Source: Annona cherimola | Taxonomy: Eukaryota > Streptophyta > Magnoliopsida > Magnoliales > Annonaceae | Assembly (NCBI GenBank): GCA_030490835.1 | Contig: CM059973.1 | Coordinates: forward strand, 51,216,008-51,280,007 | Length of the DNA: 64,000 nucleotides | Reading direction: 5' to 3' | Shown here: in pieces, positions 1-13,972 of the stretch | Position numbering within the stretch: the first letter of the stretch is position 1 | How the letters are laid out: the number at the start of each line of letters is the position of its first letter | Position numbers and translations under genes: made by a program | Notes under the pieces: model-generated | What the model was told of the DNA's origin: nothing | Database searches by the model: none | Seen by the model: the letters and a program-made list of their open reading frames with translations, nothing else

Positions 1-3000
1 CAAACATATTTTGTGAAAAAGGGTAAAATTCTCTTTTTCTTAGAAAACGCTGTTGAACCATATCATATAGAACTTGCTTCCTCAAAAGCAAATTCTTAAA
101 ACTATCGATATCAAACATGAAATCCTTAAAACATTAGCATAGAGAACTTACTTACTTTTAAGCAAAATTTCTCAATTCCATTAGCATGAAGCATTCCCAT
201 CCTTGGCAACACTTAGGATAAGTTATTTATCTTAAGAAGTGTCGCTTGCTTCCCATGAAGCAAACCTTGAGACTTTTCATTAAAGTCATCATTTTTCAAA
301 GCTTATGACTTTGCATTAAAGCCGTCATATTCAAAACTTGTGCTTGCCCATTCGTTAAAACATAAGCATAAACATAGACATTTCAATCATATCAATCACA
401 TAGAAAGAAAATGCATTTTAGAAAGTTTGCTTGCTTACCTGAGATCGCCATAATCCCTTTTCCTTCCATTCTTTTCCTTGCCTACATGAACATAATATGG
501 TTTTTCATACATTTCTTGTCATTACACTCCATTTAGTTTTCCAACCCATTTTCATTAGCATATATCCTTCATAATTCATCATACACATATCTGGCTTAAT
601 TTGCATATATTAGCACCGTTTTCACACATTTGGCTATCACACATCATAGCCTATACATATAACATGCACATAACCCTAAAATTAGGGTATTCATTTCAAT
701 ATCATAAAAATTCATTCCATATGCATCATTCATAGCTTTATTAAGCTTACTTTGCAATTTTTTCCATTTTTCCAAAAATACACATACGGGTGTTTCTTCT
801 ATGTACATAGCATTGCCTAAACTTCATAATTCAAATCCAAACTTTTGGATTAATAACATGTCATTCCAAACAGATCCATAAACATGTATTTCATCTCATT
901 TTCATGCATTTTTGCATAAAATAATTTTTCATAAATCATTCATCACCCGTTTATCATTTTCCCTTCACATAAGCTCATTTAGCACTTAACCATGATGCAT
1001 TTCTTAAAATTTCTTAACTCAGAAATTTAACCCATTTTCCAGCGGGTTAATTACCCTTTAATACCACTTTAATTAATTTATTTTTATGAGGTTTAAATCC
1101 ATTTTCCATAGGTTTCCAAAACAGTTAGTTTGGAACCCACTTTTAACCCGTTTAACGTGTCCTTTGACACATAACCTTAGGTCATTATATAAATTCGAAA
1201 TTTCAGCATATAATTGCACTTTTCTTGATCCATATTTAATTATTTAACACATAAATCAATTTGGATCATTTCTACATAGGTTTCATATTTCTTTTTGATT
1301 TCTTCCTCAAACTAACCCCATATGCTGAAATCAGGCGTGCTGAAATCTTAAAATCTTGAATTAATATCAAATCAAGTATTTTTGATCTGAAATTTCTACC
1401 ATACCTTAATAACTTCATCAATTAACTTTCATGAAAGTTTCATCACGAAATATTAACATTACAGATTTATTTGGGGATTTTTACCTTGATGAACAGTAAA
1501 CTCCATTTCCAGTCAGCCTGAATGACGTTATTTATGGGGTCTATTTATACCCATCAAAACCTCATTTTTAATTTTTTCCTGTAATTCCAAATATGTCATG
1601 TATATCATGTAAACTTTTCAGCAGAAAAAACTTGTAGAAAATTTATTAAAAATCCTTTTCTACAGCTGATCCTGTAACCCGTTTTACCCTGTTTGGGCTA
1701 ATATTCACGGATTTTTAATTTCCAACATACATATCCTTTTAAGCTGAAAATTGGGTCGTTCCTTAATCATAGCATAAGGATTGTTCTCAAAAAGTTTTAT
1801 ACCAAAAATCATCCATTTACTGTTCCGACCATAATTTATTTTTCAGCATCATTTGCTTTACAGATTTGATGCATAAAAATCAAATAATCATATACTTACT
1901 TGAGCAAATGAGAAATCTCTCCTTTTCCCCCTTCTTTTCCCTTGGTTTTCCTTCCTCCTTTGCTGGGAAAATCATGGGTTTCAGCTGGTTCCCTTGGACG
2001 TTTCAACACTTAGAAAATTTTCCACAATTTCCATCTCAACTTCACGTGCACAAGGCATGCATATGGCTGGATTTTTCCCACTTGTGGGACCCACTTGTGC
2101 TGCAATTCCACAGCCCATAAATGCATCTCTATCTACCATATGAGGTGGGTGAATTTGGGCCACGTAAATTGCATTTTTACTTTTTACCAAAAATCATAAA
2201 ATCTGCATCATATTTGACCGTCCAATTGTCCTTCTTTACTTAGCCCTTAAGCAACTTGTTACTTGCTCTCCAAGAAATCCATTTCTCATGATAATTAGCT
2301 TAATCCATTCCATTCATCTCATATATTTCATAATTTTATTCCATCGTTTCAAATTTCATCTCAATCCGACGTTTCTACGTCGAGTTATGACCACTTGAAT
2401 ATATCTTTTGGATTTGGGAATAAAAATAATTAATTATCACCCTAATCCCATCATGATTCCCTTAATCCAATCCATTCAACATAAACATCTCATAATTTCA
2501 TTCAACCGTTTCAAATTTCATCTCAATCCGAGTTTCCTAGCTCCCGTTACACGCGTTTGAAGTTAACGGTTGAAATGAACATATGCTTAAAAATTCATAA
2601 TTCTCATTTCATCAAGAATTTTCATGATCTTTTCATTCCATAATACCAAGCCTAATATTAACAATTTTCATCTCAAATTTCGCTTGAATCCGCCTTTTAG
2701 GCGTTGAGTTATGAATTTTCTAATATTTTCCTTCACACTTGACAATTTCCATCTTTATTTCCATAATTCATTTTAAATCACGAAAAATGATTTTTCATGA
2801 TATTATTGCACACTTAAATCACAAATAATTCATTCCAAACTCATTATCTCATTTAGGCTCAAAATGCTTAATCACATCATTAATGCTAACCCATAACCCT
2901 AATTGCCATAATTAGCAAAAATCATAAAATACCTTCATAATTCCATAATTCATAAATAATCATCAAATACATGTTCAATGTATACATATGGCTTACTTGG

Positions 3001-3014
3001 GTTAGGGTTTCGCA
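1..3014 (-). mobile_element. LTR of long-LTR Ty3/gypsy family B, left end outside window
   Basis: Read on the minus strand, this stretch follows the same order of sequence blocks as 8262-11845, 16459-20044 and 21099-25900. Its right edge at 3014 is a decayed form of the family start TGTGATACCCGGACC, here beginning TGCGAAACCC. A TATA-like box lies at 1541-1550 and the conserved AGGTAAGC motif near 437. I see no coding sequence; short open frames are chance. The LTR runs off the window, so whether it is solo or part of an element is unknown. Family identity rests on comparison by eye. Confidence 0.75.
1541..1550 (-). promoter_or_regulatory. TATA-like box of family B LTR
   Basis: The minus strand reads GTATAAATAG in a position comparable to the TATA-like box at 17794-17802 of another B copy. 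It would be the core promoter of the LTR. Transcription is not shown. Confidence 0.45.
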
Positions 3015-3833
3015 TTGTCCCAACTCAAATTTTGTATTTTTAATGCATAATTATGCCATGATTAAGTGACATCCAAAGGCATTATATGATTCCATTTGTT
3101 ATGCTAAAGTTTGATGATCCTTAGACGATGAATATACTCATTTGAAATGATGGATTGAGTACATAAGTAGGGAAGACCAAACCACCTTATGTATGATGTT
3201 TTGAAGTTCATTTGGATGATATAAATGATTAGGAAATGATAATTATATGAATGAATGATTAAACATATTTTTAATTATCCTTGAGAGCATGATAAACCAT
3301 GATTGATGATATAGATGATGTTGAAATTATATGAGTAATAAAACAGATTTTTATTCTCTTAAAACCATGTTGAAAAAAAAATTATGATTTATGAGTAAAC
3401 AATGAATGGGAACTTATGGACATATTAAACAGATTTTTAGTTGTCTGGAAACTATGTTAAATTAAGGATTTATGGATACTTAGATGATGATTATATAGGT
3501 GGATGCAAACAGATTTTTGTTAGCACTTAAAATCATGATTTATGAAGATGGAAGTTGGATTAATTATGAATGCCAAAATAGATTTTTATTAATGAAATTG
3601 AAGTGATAAAATGATAAAGCTAAGATTATGTTCAAAACAGATTTTTAAAAGTTTGTTTTAGTCATGATAAATGTGTGATTATGTATGATGAAAAAAAATG
3701 ATTTTGAAATCATGAAAGAATGACAGAAAAAGGAATATAAGTTGGACATCTAGGGTTAGTTTAAATGATGAAATTTTACGGAGTTGGATTTAGAATAGGA
3801 TGGATGTTCATAAGGTGTATATGGAATCAGCAG
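3015..3833. repeat. Unassigned AT-rich stretch with degenerate tandem repeat
   Basis: No coding potential is seen. Between about 3255 and 3670 the phrase AAACAGATTTTTA or a close variant recurs near 3259, 3341, 3427, 3506, 3577 and 3636, giving a diverged repeat with a 60-85 bp period. It sits between the edge of the B LTR and a chromodomain stub, where the rest of a pol gene would be expected. It may be untranslated sequence of the C element or an older insertion; I cannot assign it. Confidence 0.4.
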
Positions 3834-3938
3834 ATTGAGTATATTAAAGTTCAATGGAACCGATACTCTAAAACTGAAGCCACTTGGGAACTTCGAGAGG
3901 AAGTCGCGAGGAAATACCTCCACTTGTTTAAAGTATAA
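3834..3938 (+). pseudogene. Chromodomain C-terminus of a chromovirus integrase (orphan fragment)
   Basis: About 34 codons end in TAA at 3936. They contain VQWNRY followed by EATWELREE, the C-terminal half of the chromodomain found at the end of chromovirus integrases; the aromatic Trp and the EATWE motif are preserved. In intact elements this domain directs insertion to modified histones. The matching domain of the family A element lies at 34211-34400 on the other strand. Nothing recognisable as reverse transcriptase or integrase core lies upstream, so the pol gene is lost or interrupted. The stop is followed by a short spacer, a polypurine tract and an LTR, as expected for an element's 3' end. 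Confidence 0.8.
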
Positions 3939-3962
3939 CAGGTTTCGGGATGAAACCTGTTA

Positions 3963-3977
3963 TAAGGGGGGGAGGAT
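3963..3977 (+). other. Polypurine tract of family C element
   Basis: TAAGGGGGGGAGGAT directly precedes the LTR start TGTGAAACTCC at 3978. Such a tract primes plus-strand DNA synthesis in LTR retrotransposons. The family A element has a near-identical tract at 34176-34190 on the minus strand. Confidence 0.85.
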
Positions 3978-6900
3978 TGTGAAACTCCAAATTTTAGGAC
4001 CATGTATAAAACCCTAAGGTCATGAACCCTAGGTAATGTATTGACTTTTTTTTAATGTATGATTTTGTAATATATGGAGTTGAAGGATCAAATAATTAAT
4101 TTAATAAATAGTAAACATGAATAGTAATCATGTGATTAAGTTAAAGTGATAAGTTAATCACTTTGGATTAACTTAATCGCAAAAGACGAAAAAGAAAGCT
4201 TCTCAAAATAGGACAAAATAGGAGTAGAGACAAAAAGGGAACTTAATTAAAGTTTACAAAGGTTATATTTGGAATTTATGAGAAAATGAAGGGTAATTTA
4301 TGATTTCATAAAAATTTGATATGAAAATGAATTTTTACAAATTTTTCGGAAAGGAATTTCAAATTTTCGAATTATACAAATTAAAATTGTTTAAATTTAC
4401 GGACCTTATAGAAAAATAAAAATAAATGAAATTTTTTTTTGGCCAATTAGGGGTCCTAATTGAGGGCTCATATTCATCCATACTATTTTCATTAGATCTA
4501 AGCATGTATAACTCATATGGATAAAATCATTTAATAAAAAAAATACTAAACTATGTGCTCTTTAATCTAGACGGAATAGATTATGAAAAATAATTTACGC
4601 CTAGTGGATATTTATTATTTTTACATAATTAATTAGTTAATTAATATCTTGATGTATATAAGGTTGTTTGAGATGAAACTTTTGGAGCAAGCCTATTTTA
4701 ATATTCCCTAAATAATGAATGTATTAAATTTTGAAAAACATATCTACAAGTTTTTAAAATAAAATTTTATGCCAAAATCGGGTTTTAATTAAATTAAAAT
4801 ATGTACTTTGCTCCAATTGAGGTGAAATTTTATGGGTGAGCCTATTTTAATATGCCCAATTTAATGAAGGAATGAAATTGTGGAAAACATGTTTTGAAAA
4901 TTTTAAAAAGAGATTTTATGTCCAAATATGAATTAATTAATTAAAATAAAATAATTTTTTTTTTAAATTCTGAAAGGTGCATTTTGTGAGAAATTGTATA
5001 TATAATAAGAAAAATTTTCATAATATATAAGTGTGTATATAGGCAGTTATGAATTAATTTATTAATGTAGAAAAAAAACAAAAATGAAAAGAAGCAGCGC
5101 TAGCAATGGACGGTGGTGCATGCAAGTATAGATGGTAGCAAGATGGTTGCCCGTGCACATGAGATAATTGCGTGGACAGCTTATGTAAATAAGATATAAA
5201 ATACAGGAGCAGCCGTAAATGCTGGATTTATGAAAATGCAACAGGTGGATTTTGTTAAACGGTGACAATGGGTTAAATTAAATTTTAACCATGGTGAACC
5301 GTTAATAGAGTATATAAACGGAGTTGCCGGATATTGGTTCTGAACGGGTCTGCTAAAAAATATTAAAAAGGCAGGTGAGAGATAAGCTATTGCCGAAGGG
5401 TGGACGATTCAAGAGCAGACATATTCTCCTCTATTGTATTTCACGTCCATCCAGGTTCTCCCTTTTTAAAATTCTTTTTGCTTCACGTTATTTCGTTGCT
5501 GCTCATTATTTTTAAAAATTTTAATAAATAATATTTATGAAAATGGAACGTGATCAAAGGGTGGATTTTGAAGGATTAATGTGAATTTCAAAATCTCAAA
5601 AATCAACTAAGACCCAACAGCTATATAATATTGATAAGCTGGATTTATGAAAATTCAGCAGCTGTATTATATATATATATAATTGCTGGAATTATAAAAT
5701 AATGGCAGTTGTATTTTATTTAAGTTATTTAATGGATGAATATGTCATATTAGAAATAAAAATATGAACGAAATGATAAACGAAGGATTTTTACCATGAA
5801 AATTTGTGTACAAGTTCATTATATTATTATTAAGGAATGACCAAATTTTTAGCTTAAAATATTAAGCAGGTTGAAAATTAAAAAGCTGAGAATATTAACT
5901 TAAACAGGATAGGACGGGTGACAGAATCAACCATAGTAAATGATTTTTAATAATTTTCGTAGATGGATTTTTGATCTGAAATTTTTATATGATGCATAAG
6001 ATATCATGATTATCACTTTACCAAAATAAAGTATTATTTTTGGATGACATAAATATGGTTTAAAATTAATGTGATTAAGGTTGTTCCTAATTTCACAATA
6101 CTGTCCAGCACAGTAAATATACCAAAATAAATATATAATATTAATATTTCTTGCTGAGATTTTTATGAGGGTTAATTCCTGTAGTTATTGATATATGATA
6201 GAAATTTAAGAATTAAATAAATTGATTTCATTTCAAATCAATATTTAAAGAAATCAGTACGCCTAATTTCAGCAAATGAGGACAGTTTGAGAAATAATCA
6301 ATAGAAATATGAAACCTAAGTAGAAATGACCCGAATTTATATGTATCTTATTCAAGAGTGTAATAAAGGTTTAAGGATAGCAAGAATGATTAATAATTGA
6401 TGTTATAATATGTATATGTAATTAATGGATAAATAAGAAGATGGAACTTAGTTAAAATAAGAAGACAAGGCCTGTTTTGGAATTTAATAATAAGTTCTGG
6501 AAATTTTAAATGGAATTTATTTTCTTTATAATGTGTAAAAAAGGTTTACAAAAAAGGTACAAATTTATGATCACTAAGTAAGTGATTAAATACCTAAGAT
6601 GTGATTTTAGAAAATATATATGAGGGTAAAATGTAATATATAGGGCTCTTTGAGGGAAATTACAAAAATTATAAAAATTTTAGACCCAAATTATAAGCCC
6701 TTACCCTTAAACAAATATCTTAAGAGATTTTCTCAAATAATATGTCAATTATAGGAAATATATGCTAAGTATAAAATGTTAAAATCCAAGATGTTGGATT
6801 TAGCTAAGTGTTATAAATCCTAAGTAGGATTTGGAAAATTAACCCTTAAATAACGATGTCAAAATAAATGGAATGGTTAGACCTTGAAACAAGTTCAACC

Positions 6901-8261
6901 AAATGAGGATAAGAGTGGTCGGTATTAGCCCAATATGTAAATGTGGTTAGAAGATAATTATATGAAATGGAATTTATGAAAAAAGGAAGATAAAGGGCTT
7001 ATTTGAATTGGTGACATCAAATGACTTAGGAAGTTCATAAGCAATTGCCTTGAGAAGTTGACTAAAGGAAAGAAAACAAGTGTTAAAGATGGAATTGATA
7101 AGTGAGAGATGGTAAACATAAGTGAATTGAAACAGGGTAATGACAATATTGAACTAAAGGTAGAAATGGGTCAAAGTTGATATGAAACAGACATGGGTTA
7201 GAAAACCCTAAGATAGATTCAGAGTTAATAGTAGAAATGTGCAAGCATGGGATATTATGTTTATATGAGAAAAAATAGTCCTTTTCATTTGTATAGGAAA
7301 AGGAAAGGAAAAAGTGGAAGGTACAAGTTGACTACGCAGGTAAGCGAGTTATATGCTTTCTAAAATATTTCTAAATGTTTGCAAATTGTTTGCTCACATG
7401 ATTTATAAAATATATTTAAGGATGGTCATTCCTATAATGCTTTACATGAAATAATTGCTAACTACTTGTTAACTGCTTTTATGAAAAGTTTATGATTTAT
7501 AAATGTTATGCCAGCATGTGAATGTGAATGATCATGGTGCACGAGGATTAGGTTACGAGAGAGGTGTAATTAGACCGGTTGTCCTCCTCTAGCGTGACCG
7601 AGTCGCTAATACAGGCTGAGACCGGCGGCAAACTCCCTGAAATGGGAGCAGGATGAAGTAGTGGACGCCTAGCTAGCAATCCATTTGGAAAAATTTCATG
7701 TATGCATTGAATGCATTTGCATTTTCATATTATGCATAAAATGGAAATGAAAAATGTTTACTTACAAAAGGAAAGGACTTGCTTACTGAGTATTAGTACT
7801 CATGTGTTGTTTTCCAAAATTTAGTCAGGTAAATGGAGATGACCTATGGAGAAGGACAGGTATAAAAAGAATGTCAAGATGTTTACATTCCTTTGTATGT
7901 GTGAAAAGAAGATGATGAATTTATAGTATGATCAATGTTATGTTGAATGTTGATGAAAACAATTAAGTTGAGTTAGTACAACCTGTATGGACTATGTGAG
8001 AAAATGCAGAATTATATGTAAATGGCATATATGATGATTTTTCTATAAAGACAATCGTTATGACTCTGATAATGTAAATACAATAGTTAAGACTATAATA
8101 TGGGAAATGCTTTCCAAGTTGGATAAATGAAAATGTTATTTGTATTGATGTTATATATATGTTATAAAAAAAAATTTCCGTGTGATCAGGGCAACAATCT
8201 TGAGTCACGTTTACCGACCCCAAAGTAAGGACTATGTGGAGCCTCGGTCGAGGGCGGCACA
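3978..8261 (+). mobile_element. 3' LTR of a chromovirus (family C), about 4.3 kb
   Basis: It starts TGTGAAACTCC after the polypurine tract and ends with the block shared by A and B LTRs (near 8181-8261: GTGATCAGGGCAACAATC, then a final GGCGGCACA). It carries the AGGTAAGC motif at 7338-7345 and the GC-rich island at about 7539-7680. Blocks near 5760-5960 resemble family B. It contains no gene. The right flank is a minus-strand B LTR that it appears to have entered; the matching left flank is not visible, so the target duplication could not be checked. Confidence 0.75.
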
Positions 8262-11200
8262 CCTTTTTCTCACAAAGGCTATGCAATTATACTATCCCCT
8301 TCTCATCCACCCTAAAAGCAAATTATTGTCCACATATCTATCTTTTCATTTTTACATAAAGAGGAGCTTGCATAGTCTTTTGTATGCCCTATTAGCAACC
8401 CTAAATCAAACCATTTTCTAAAATCAACTTATTGGGTTGGTCATCCTTAAATCCCATTAAACAACTTTCGTATAAACATTTTTCAAGACATTTTCAACAT
8501 ATTTCCTTATCTAAAGGAAATGAAAATTTTTCGAATATCATTTCAAAACATATGGACTATGTCCAAATTATCGTTTATAATTAAATATCATGACATATAA
8601 AAATCAATCTTTTTCCATAAATCAAAGCCCTTTTCCTTTTTCTTTCATAAACATAATTGTTTATCACCAATTATCGTAAAAATAACTCAAAACTTATTTA
8701 TAAATGTTACTTTGTGAAAAGGTCAAAATTCTCTTTTTCTTATAAAATACTTTTGAAACAACATCATAAAAAACTTGTTTGCTTGAAAGCAAATTCTTAA
8801 AACCATCGGCATAAAACATAAAATCTTTTAAAATTATCATCATGGAGAATTTGCTTACTCATAAGAAAATTTCTCAATCCATTAGCATAAAGCATTCTCA
8901 ATCTTTGGCAACACTTGTGATAACTTATTTATCTTAAAAAAAATGGTTCTCGCTTCCCATGAAGCAAACCTTGAGGTTTTTCATTAAAGTCATCCTTTTC
9001 CAAAACTTGCAACTTTTATTAAAGTCGTCATTTTAAAAAATTTTAGCTTTTCATAAAGCCGTCAATTTTCAAAACTTGTGCTTGTCCATTCGTTAAAATA
9101 TAAACATAAACATTTCAATCTCATATCATCATATAGAAAGAAAACGGTATTTTGGAAAGTTCGCTTGCTTACCTGAGATCGCCTTAATCCCTTTCTTCCA
9201 TTCTTTTCCCTGATTTTGCCTAGATAAATGAAAATAATATTTCATTTATTTGCATCAATTTCAAATGCTTACATTCCTAAGGGTTTTCCAACCTATATAA
9301 ATCCATTTGGATTTACATTATACTAGCTTAACTCACTTATCTTTCAAGTCGGGTGTTCATATTTAGCAACATAGCCTATACATCACATTATCCATTCATT
9401 TACTTTTAATACCCTTATGTAGGGTAAACTTTCACACATATAATAATCATTCATTAAATCATTTGGAGGTTCATTACCTCCATTTATCATTTTTATTATA
9501 TTTTTCGCTTTTCATACAACGGTGCTTATTTTAAGCACTTAATTAATAACTTAGACATCATATATTAATCTCAAAATTTGAGATTTTCATGATTTACTAA
9601 ATGAGTACCTTAATCCATATTTTTCATCATGTTTTCATGAATTTTTGTATTTTTAACAATTCACATAAACCATTTACCATTTTCTCATGCCTATCTCTCC
9701 ATACATGTTCATTTTACAACACATAAATCATGTGTTTCTTAAAATTTTTCAACACAGCAACTTGTCTCTTATTCCAACATGATTAAATCCCTTAATTACC
9801 ATATAATTTAAGGTTTAATTTTATATTTTAATCCATTCATCATAGGGTTCCAAAACAACAACTTTGGGACCCCTTTTTCATCCTTTCAACGCTTCTTTTG
9901 ACACTTAATTCAAAATAGTTTTCTAATCCATAAATTCCAATAAATAATCATGTTTTTCTTAACTCAAATTTAGATTATTATCACATGTTTAAAATCCAAA
10001 ATTTTTTTGCTTGCATAACAGCAACTTCACATACATATAGGGTACCCTTCTTGCATTACTTTGGACGTCCACATGTATGCCCCTAAAAATTAGATTTAGG
10101 GCAATCCTTTCTAACCCATTTTGAACGTCTAAAGTAATCTAATTCTAGGTTATTTTATCTTTTTAATCATCCATAAATCATTTGGGCTAATTCATATATC
10201 ATTTTTAACATAGAAACATGAAAATCGGGTCATATGTGTAACCCTAATTTTCATTCTTTCTAAAATTCATAACTTAAGCCCAAATACACATATACAATTC
10301 ATCAAATCATGAATCATCATGTAATGATAATAACACATCAAAACAGCAACATCACATGGGGGTTTAAGGAAACTTCAGTTAGGTTAATCAACCCATTTTC
10401 AACCCTAATCACCATTTTCATCCCCTTGAACCCTTGATTTCATTCTTTTTATTCAATCCTTAAACAATACCCTAATCAAGGGCATCATGAATCATCCTTT
10501 AAGGGTTTATTATAAGTCAAATTCTTGACTCACAAGTTGAGGTGCAAAACTTAGAATTAAAGAACTCAAATCATGGGATATACTTACATGAATTGGATCC
10601 AACTTGAACTCCACTTTCCTAGCTTGAATTCCACTTCTTTCTTCCCCTTTTTCTTCTCTTTTTCTCCTCTTTTTCTTGCTTTCATGCTGCTGGAATATGG
10701 GGTTGTGCACTGCTGGAGTTAGGAGCTTTGCTCCTTAGAATTTTTCTCTCTCTCTAACCCCTTTACCCATTTGGACGTGCACCTTATGTATGGCTGAATT
10801 TTCTAGCTTTGTGGGCCCCATTTTCCACATCAATTAGCAGTTAATTAAAGCATATTTATCCCCTTTTGCTGACATGGCAAAATATGGTCCAAGTAAATTT
10901 GATAATTATCTAAATAAAATTCATTAAAATCCATGTCATTAAGGGACCACAAATCTATCCACCATTCAACGTCCATATGCAACAGCTTTTGCACATTTTT
11001 TCTACACCTAATTTACTTTAATTTATGGGTATTTAATCACCCTAGCTAATAGCCTTCTTAGGGGTCCACTTAGCATATTAAAAAAATCATAAAAAATCAC
11101 ATTTCAGCCCTTGCACGTCCACAACTCCATTGCTCCATCTTGCCTTCATGTGTAATTATCTCCTTTTGACACCTCATTTATGTCATTAATTATTTAATTA

Positions 11201-11845
11201 ATCACTTTAACTTTTACATTAATACAAGCTTACTTTATGGTGCACAAAAGTCAAAGGTATACACCTTTTTTTGTGCGACCATGATCCCACCATCATTAGC
11301 TTAATCCAAGCCTCTCATTGCATTGATCTCATAATTTTAACCGTTCATTTCAAATTTCGTCTCAATCCGACTTTTCTAGCTCAAGTTATGATCATTTGAA
11401 ATCATCTTTGAACTTTGGATGGTAATGATCGATTTTCACCTTAATCCCATCCAAATTTTCATAATATAACTTTTTTGTAAGATTAATCACGAAATTATGT
11501 GCTTACTTTTCAATTTTCATCTTAATCTGCCTTACTGGCGTCGAGTTATGAATTTTCTAGCATTTGCCACTTTAAGTCCATAATTATCAATATAATCTCC
11601 ATTCGTTAAACCATAATATATGAGGTAATTATCTTCAATATATTCACATTCTCTAATCCTCATTAGGCCTCTTTAATCACATTGACCCATATCGGCTTAT
11701 AATCATTATTCATAATCATTTGCCCTAATTGCAATAAATCATCAATATTGTAAAGGGAATTATTCATAATTCCACTAAATCATACATGATCCAATTTATA
11801 TGAAAATTGCATATATATAAGCCTTACTTGTGTCTGGGTATCACA
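8262..11845 (-). mobile_element. Family B LTR, minus strand, interrupted at its left side
   Basis: The right edge at 11845 is the reverse complement of TGTGATACCC, the family start. Reading leftward the blocks match the solo B LTR at 21099-25900 up to roughly its position 24850, where the C LTR interrupts it. The last kilobase or so of this LTR is not found left of the C LTR in this window. The splice-donor-like motif is near 9172. I see no coding sequence; the small frame near 10510-10710 lies within LTR sequence. Confidence 0.75.
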
Positions 11846-12417
11846 CAGGTCCTCCCGTCCGGCTGACGCGTCGCCTTTATCTCTCTCTCTCCCCCAACCC
11901 TCTGCCCTTGACGTCGACGCGTGGGTCCTCCTATCTGGCCGATGCACAGCTCGCCAGCCGCCTCTTTCACTCTCTCTCCCCCGACCCTCTGCCCTCGATG
12001 TCAATGCACAAGTCTTCCCGTCCGGCCGACGCGCAGCTCGCCAGCTGCCTATTTCTCTCTCTCTCCCCTGACCCTCTGCCCTCAATGTCGACGCGTAGGT
12101 CTTCCTGTCCAGCCGACCACAGCTCAGCATCCACTTATTTCTCTCTCTCCCCCGACCCTCTGCCCTCGACGTCGATGCGCAGGTCTTCCCGTCCAGTGGA
12201 CGCGCAGCTCGCAAGCCGCCTATTTCTCTCTCTCTCCCCCAATCCTCTGCCCTCGACGTGTAGCTCCTCCCGTTGACGCGCAGCTCGCCAGCCTCGCTTG
12301 TGACTTGTCACTCCTAGCTGGTTAGCCCCCATTCCAGCTGCATCTCCTCTATTTCAGTTGCAGTATCAGATCCGAGTCCATTTCAGGCTGCTTGCCGGAG
12401 AAGAAAAGCGTCGCCGC
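11846..12417 (+). repeat. GC-rich minisatellite, probable 5' region of a hAT transposon
   Basis: Five diverged units of 83-88 bp recur, with CCTCTGCCCTCGACG-type cores starting near 11898, 11983, 12070, 12153 and 12241, separated by CT-rich runs and GCAGCTCGCCAGC. GC content is far above that of the flanks. Open frames on both strands arise from the repeat and are not convincing proteins. A related phrase reappears at 13961-14010 after the inserted LTR, so this block and the hAT gene downstream were once contiguous. Confidence 0.7.
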
Positions 12418-13972
12418 TGATAACTCGTAAAAATATGAGTTATCATGGCCTATTTCAGACTATTTTTGCATGTTAGTCCAAGAGATTAGGTCTACTTTAC
12501 ATCTATTTAGCTAAATTTTCACTCGCTTTGCATTTTAGGAGCATTATGTAGTTTTTATGCATTTTTAGTATAAATTAGGCAGTTTTAGTTCATTTATTTA
12601 GTGTCATTCATGTTTACAGGAAGGACAGAGAATTACAGGCATGCGAGCAAGTCGAAAGATGAACAGAGCCAAGTGAAGAAGCAGGTAGGCTAGCGCTCAG
12701 GTGCCACCCTACATGCCTTAGCCAAAAGATCCAACACCTCACACTAAAAGAAGCTCCTAGTGAGTCGGCAATCAGGCGCCACTTCAATAGTATACAGGCA
12801 TTCCAAAGAGCTTCCAGACCACCAGGACTCCAAGGAGTTGGCGTCTAGGCACCAAGGCATAAATTCCTAGGTTTTTCAAAAAAGTTCCTAAAGACCCAGC
12901 ACACAGAGAGTTGGCACCTAGGCGCCACTACGCATCCGTACGTGCAGGTTTCTGCACATCTGCTATGCAAGCTACCCATTATAAATAGAAACCTAAGGAT
13001 TAGAGGAACACGGAGAGGGTCGTGGCTGCTGTGGAGAAAAGGGAGGAAACCAAAGCTTCAAGGAAGGAGAGAAGAGCAAGTGGAGATCCAAGCTATCATT
13101 GCAAACCCATTGAGTTTTATCTCCTTTTCTCATCTATCTCTTCTTATTTGTTATTCTCCCTACATGGGATGATTGTGAACTTGATTTTAATGGAAATTGA
13201 AGTCATGGTTATGGGCTGAACCTTCCTATGGTGGGAGATATATAGGATTTGAACTCATAGCTTGTGATATTTGGTTTTCTTATGCTTGAATTGATAATAC
13301 TGTTGTGCTGTGACATATGTTGCTTGAGATTACCCTCATATATCATTCTTAATGCGTTTACAAGCTTTGCAACCTTCTGGATTGATCTAATATTCAGATT
13401 CATGCTTGGAAAAGTGGGATTTGAATAAGATCCATATATAAGGCACAGGTATTCTAGCTCATGTTGTGTTAGATGTTAATATGGATAGGAATATACCTAT
13501 TAACCCTGTGTAATCTTGATTAGGTTATATGGTTATCAACCTTGTTTTACGTGTATGCATGGGAACATAGCACATAACTAAAACTTGGTTAGCTTTGTAT
13601 GCGTTGGAAGACATATATGAATATGAATGAACCTAGATTAGTAATCTTTGCACAACTAACTTAATTGGAACCAAATAATATAGCTATGATTCAATGAATT
13701 CATATTCACTCCTATCTTAATCATCTCAAGGCAACCTTAGCAACATCCACACCACGCTGGTCATTTACTTCTTTTCTTAGTTAGTTTAATTCAATTCTTC
13801 GAAACAAAATCTCATTCCTTTTACTAATTCACTTAGACAATTGAGATTTAAGGTGCTAACCCGTTTAACACAATCCTCGTGGGAACGATACTCTACTCAC
13901 TCTTTATTACTTGATCAACATGTATACTTGCGTTAAAACGAGCATTTTAATAGACATATACGCAGCTCGTCA
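12418..13972 (+). mobile_element. Athila-type solo LTR
   Basis: It starts TGATAACTCG with a short inverted repeat (GATAACTC/GAGTTATC) and ends GCTCGTCA, giving TGA/TCA termini. It includes a TATA-like box at 12979 and a 3' part of the style I associate with Athila LTRs (CGTGGGAACGATACTC). The flanks GCCGC (12413-12417) and CCCGC (13973-13977) differ at one base, consistent with an aged 5-bp duplication of a solo LTR. The Athila label is from memory of LTR style; no internal domain is present. Confidence 0.6.
12979..12988 (+). promoter_or_regulatory. TATA-like box in Athila-type LTR
   Basis: TTATAAATAG is the only such box in this LTR and lies about 560 bases into it, a plausible U3/R boundary. 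Confidence 0.5.

Noticed and set aside
11780..12332. Overlapping frames of 65-148 codons on both strands
   Set aside because: They arise from the GC-rich minisatellite; products are Ser/Pro/Arg repeats without recognised motifs and no frame stands out.
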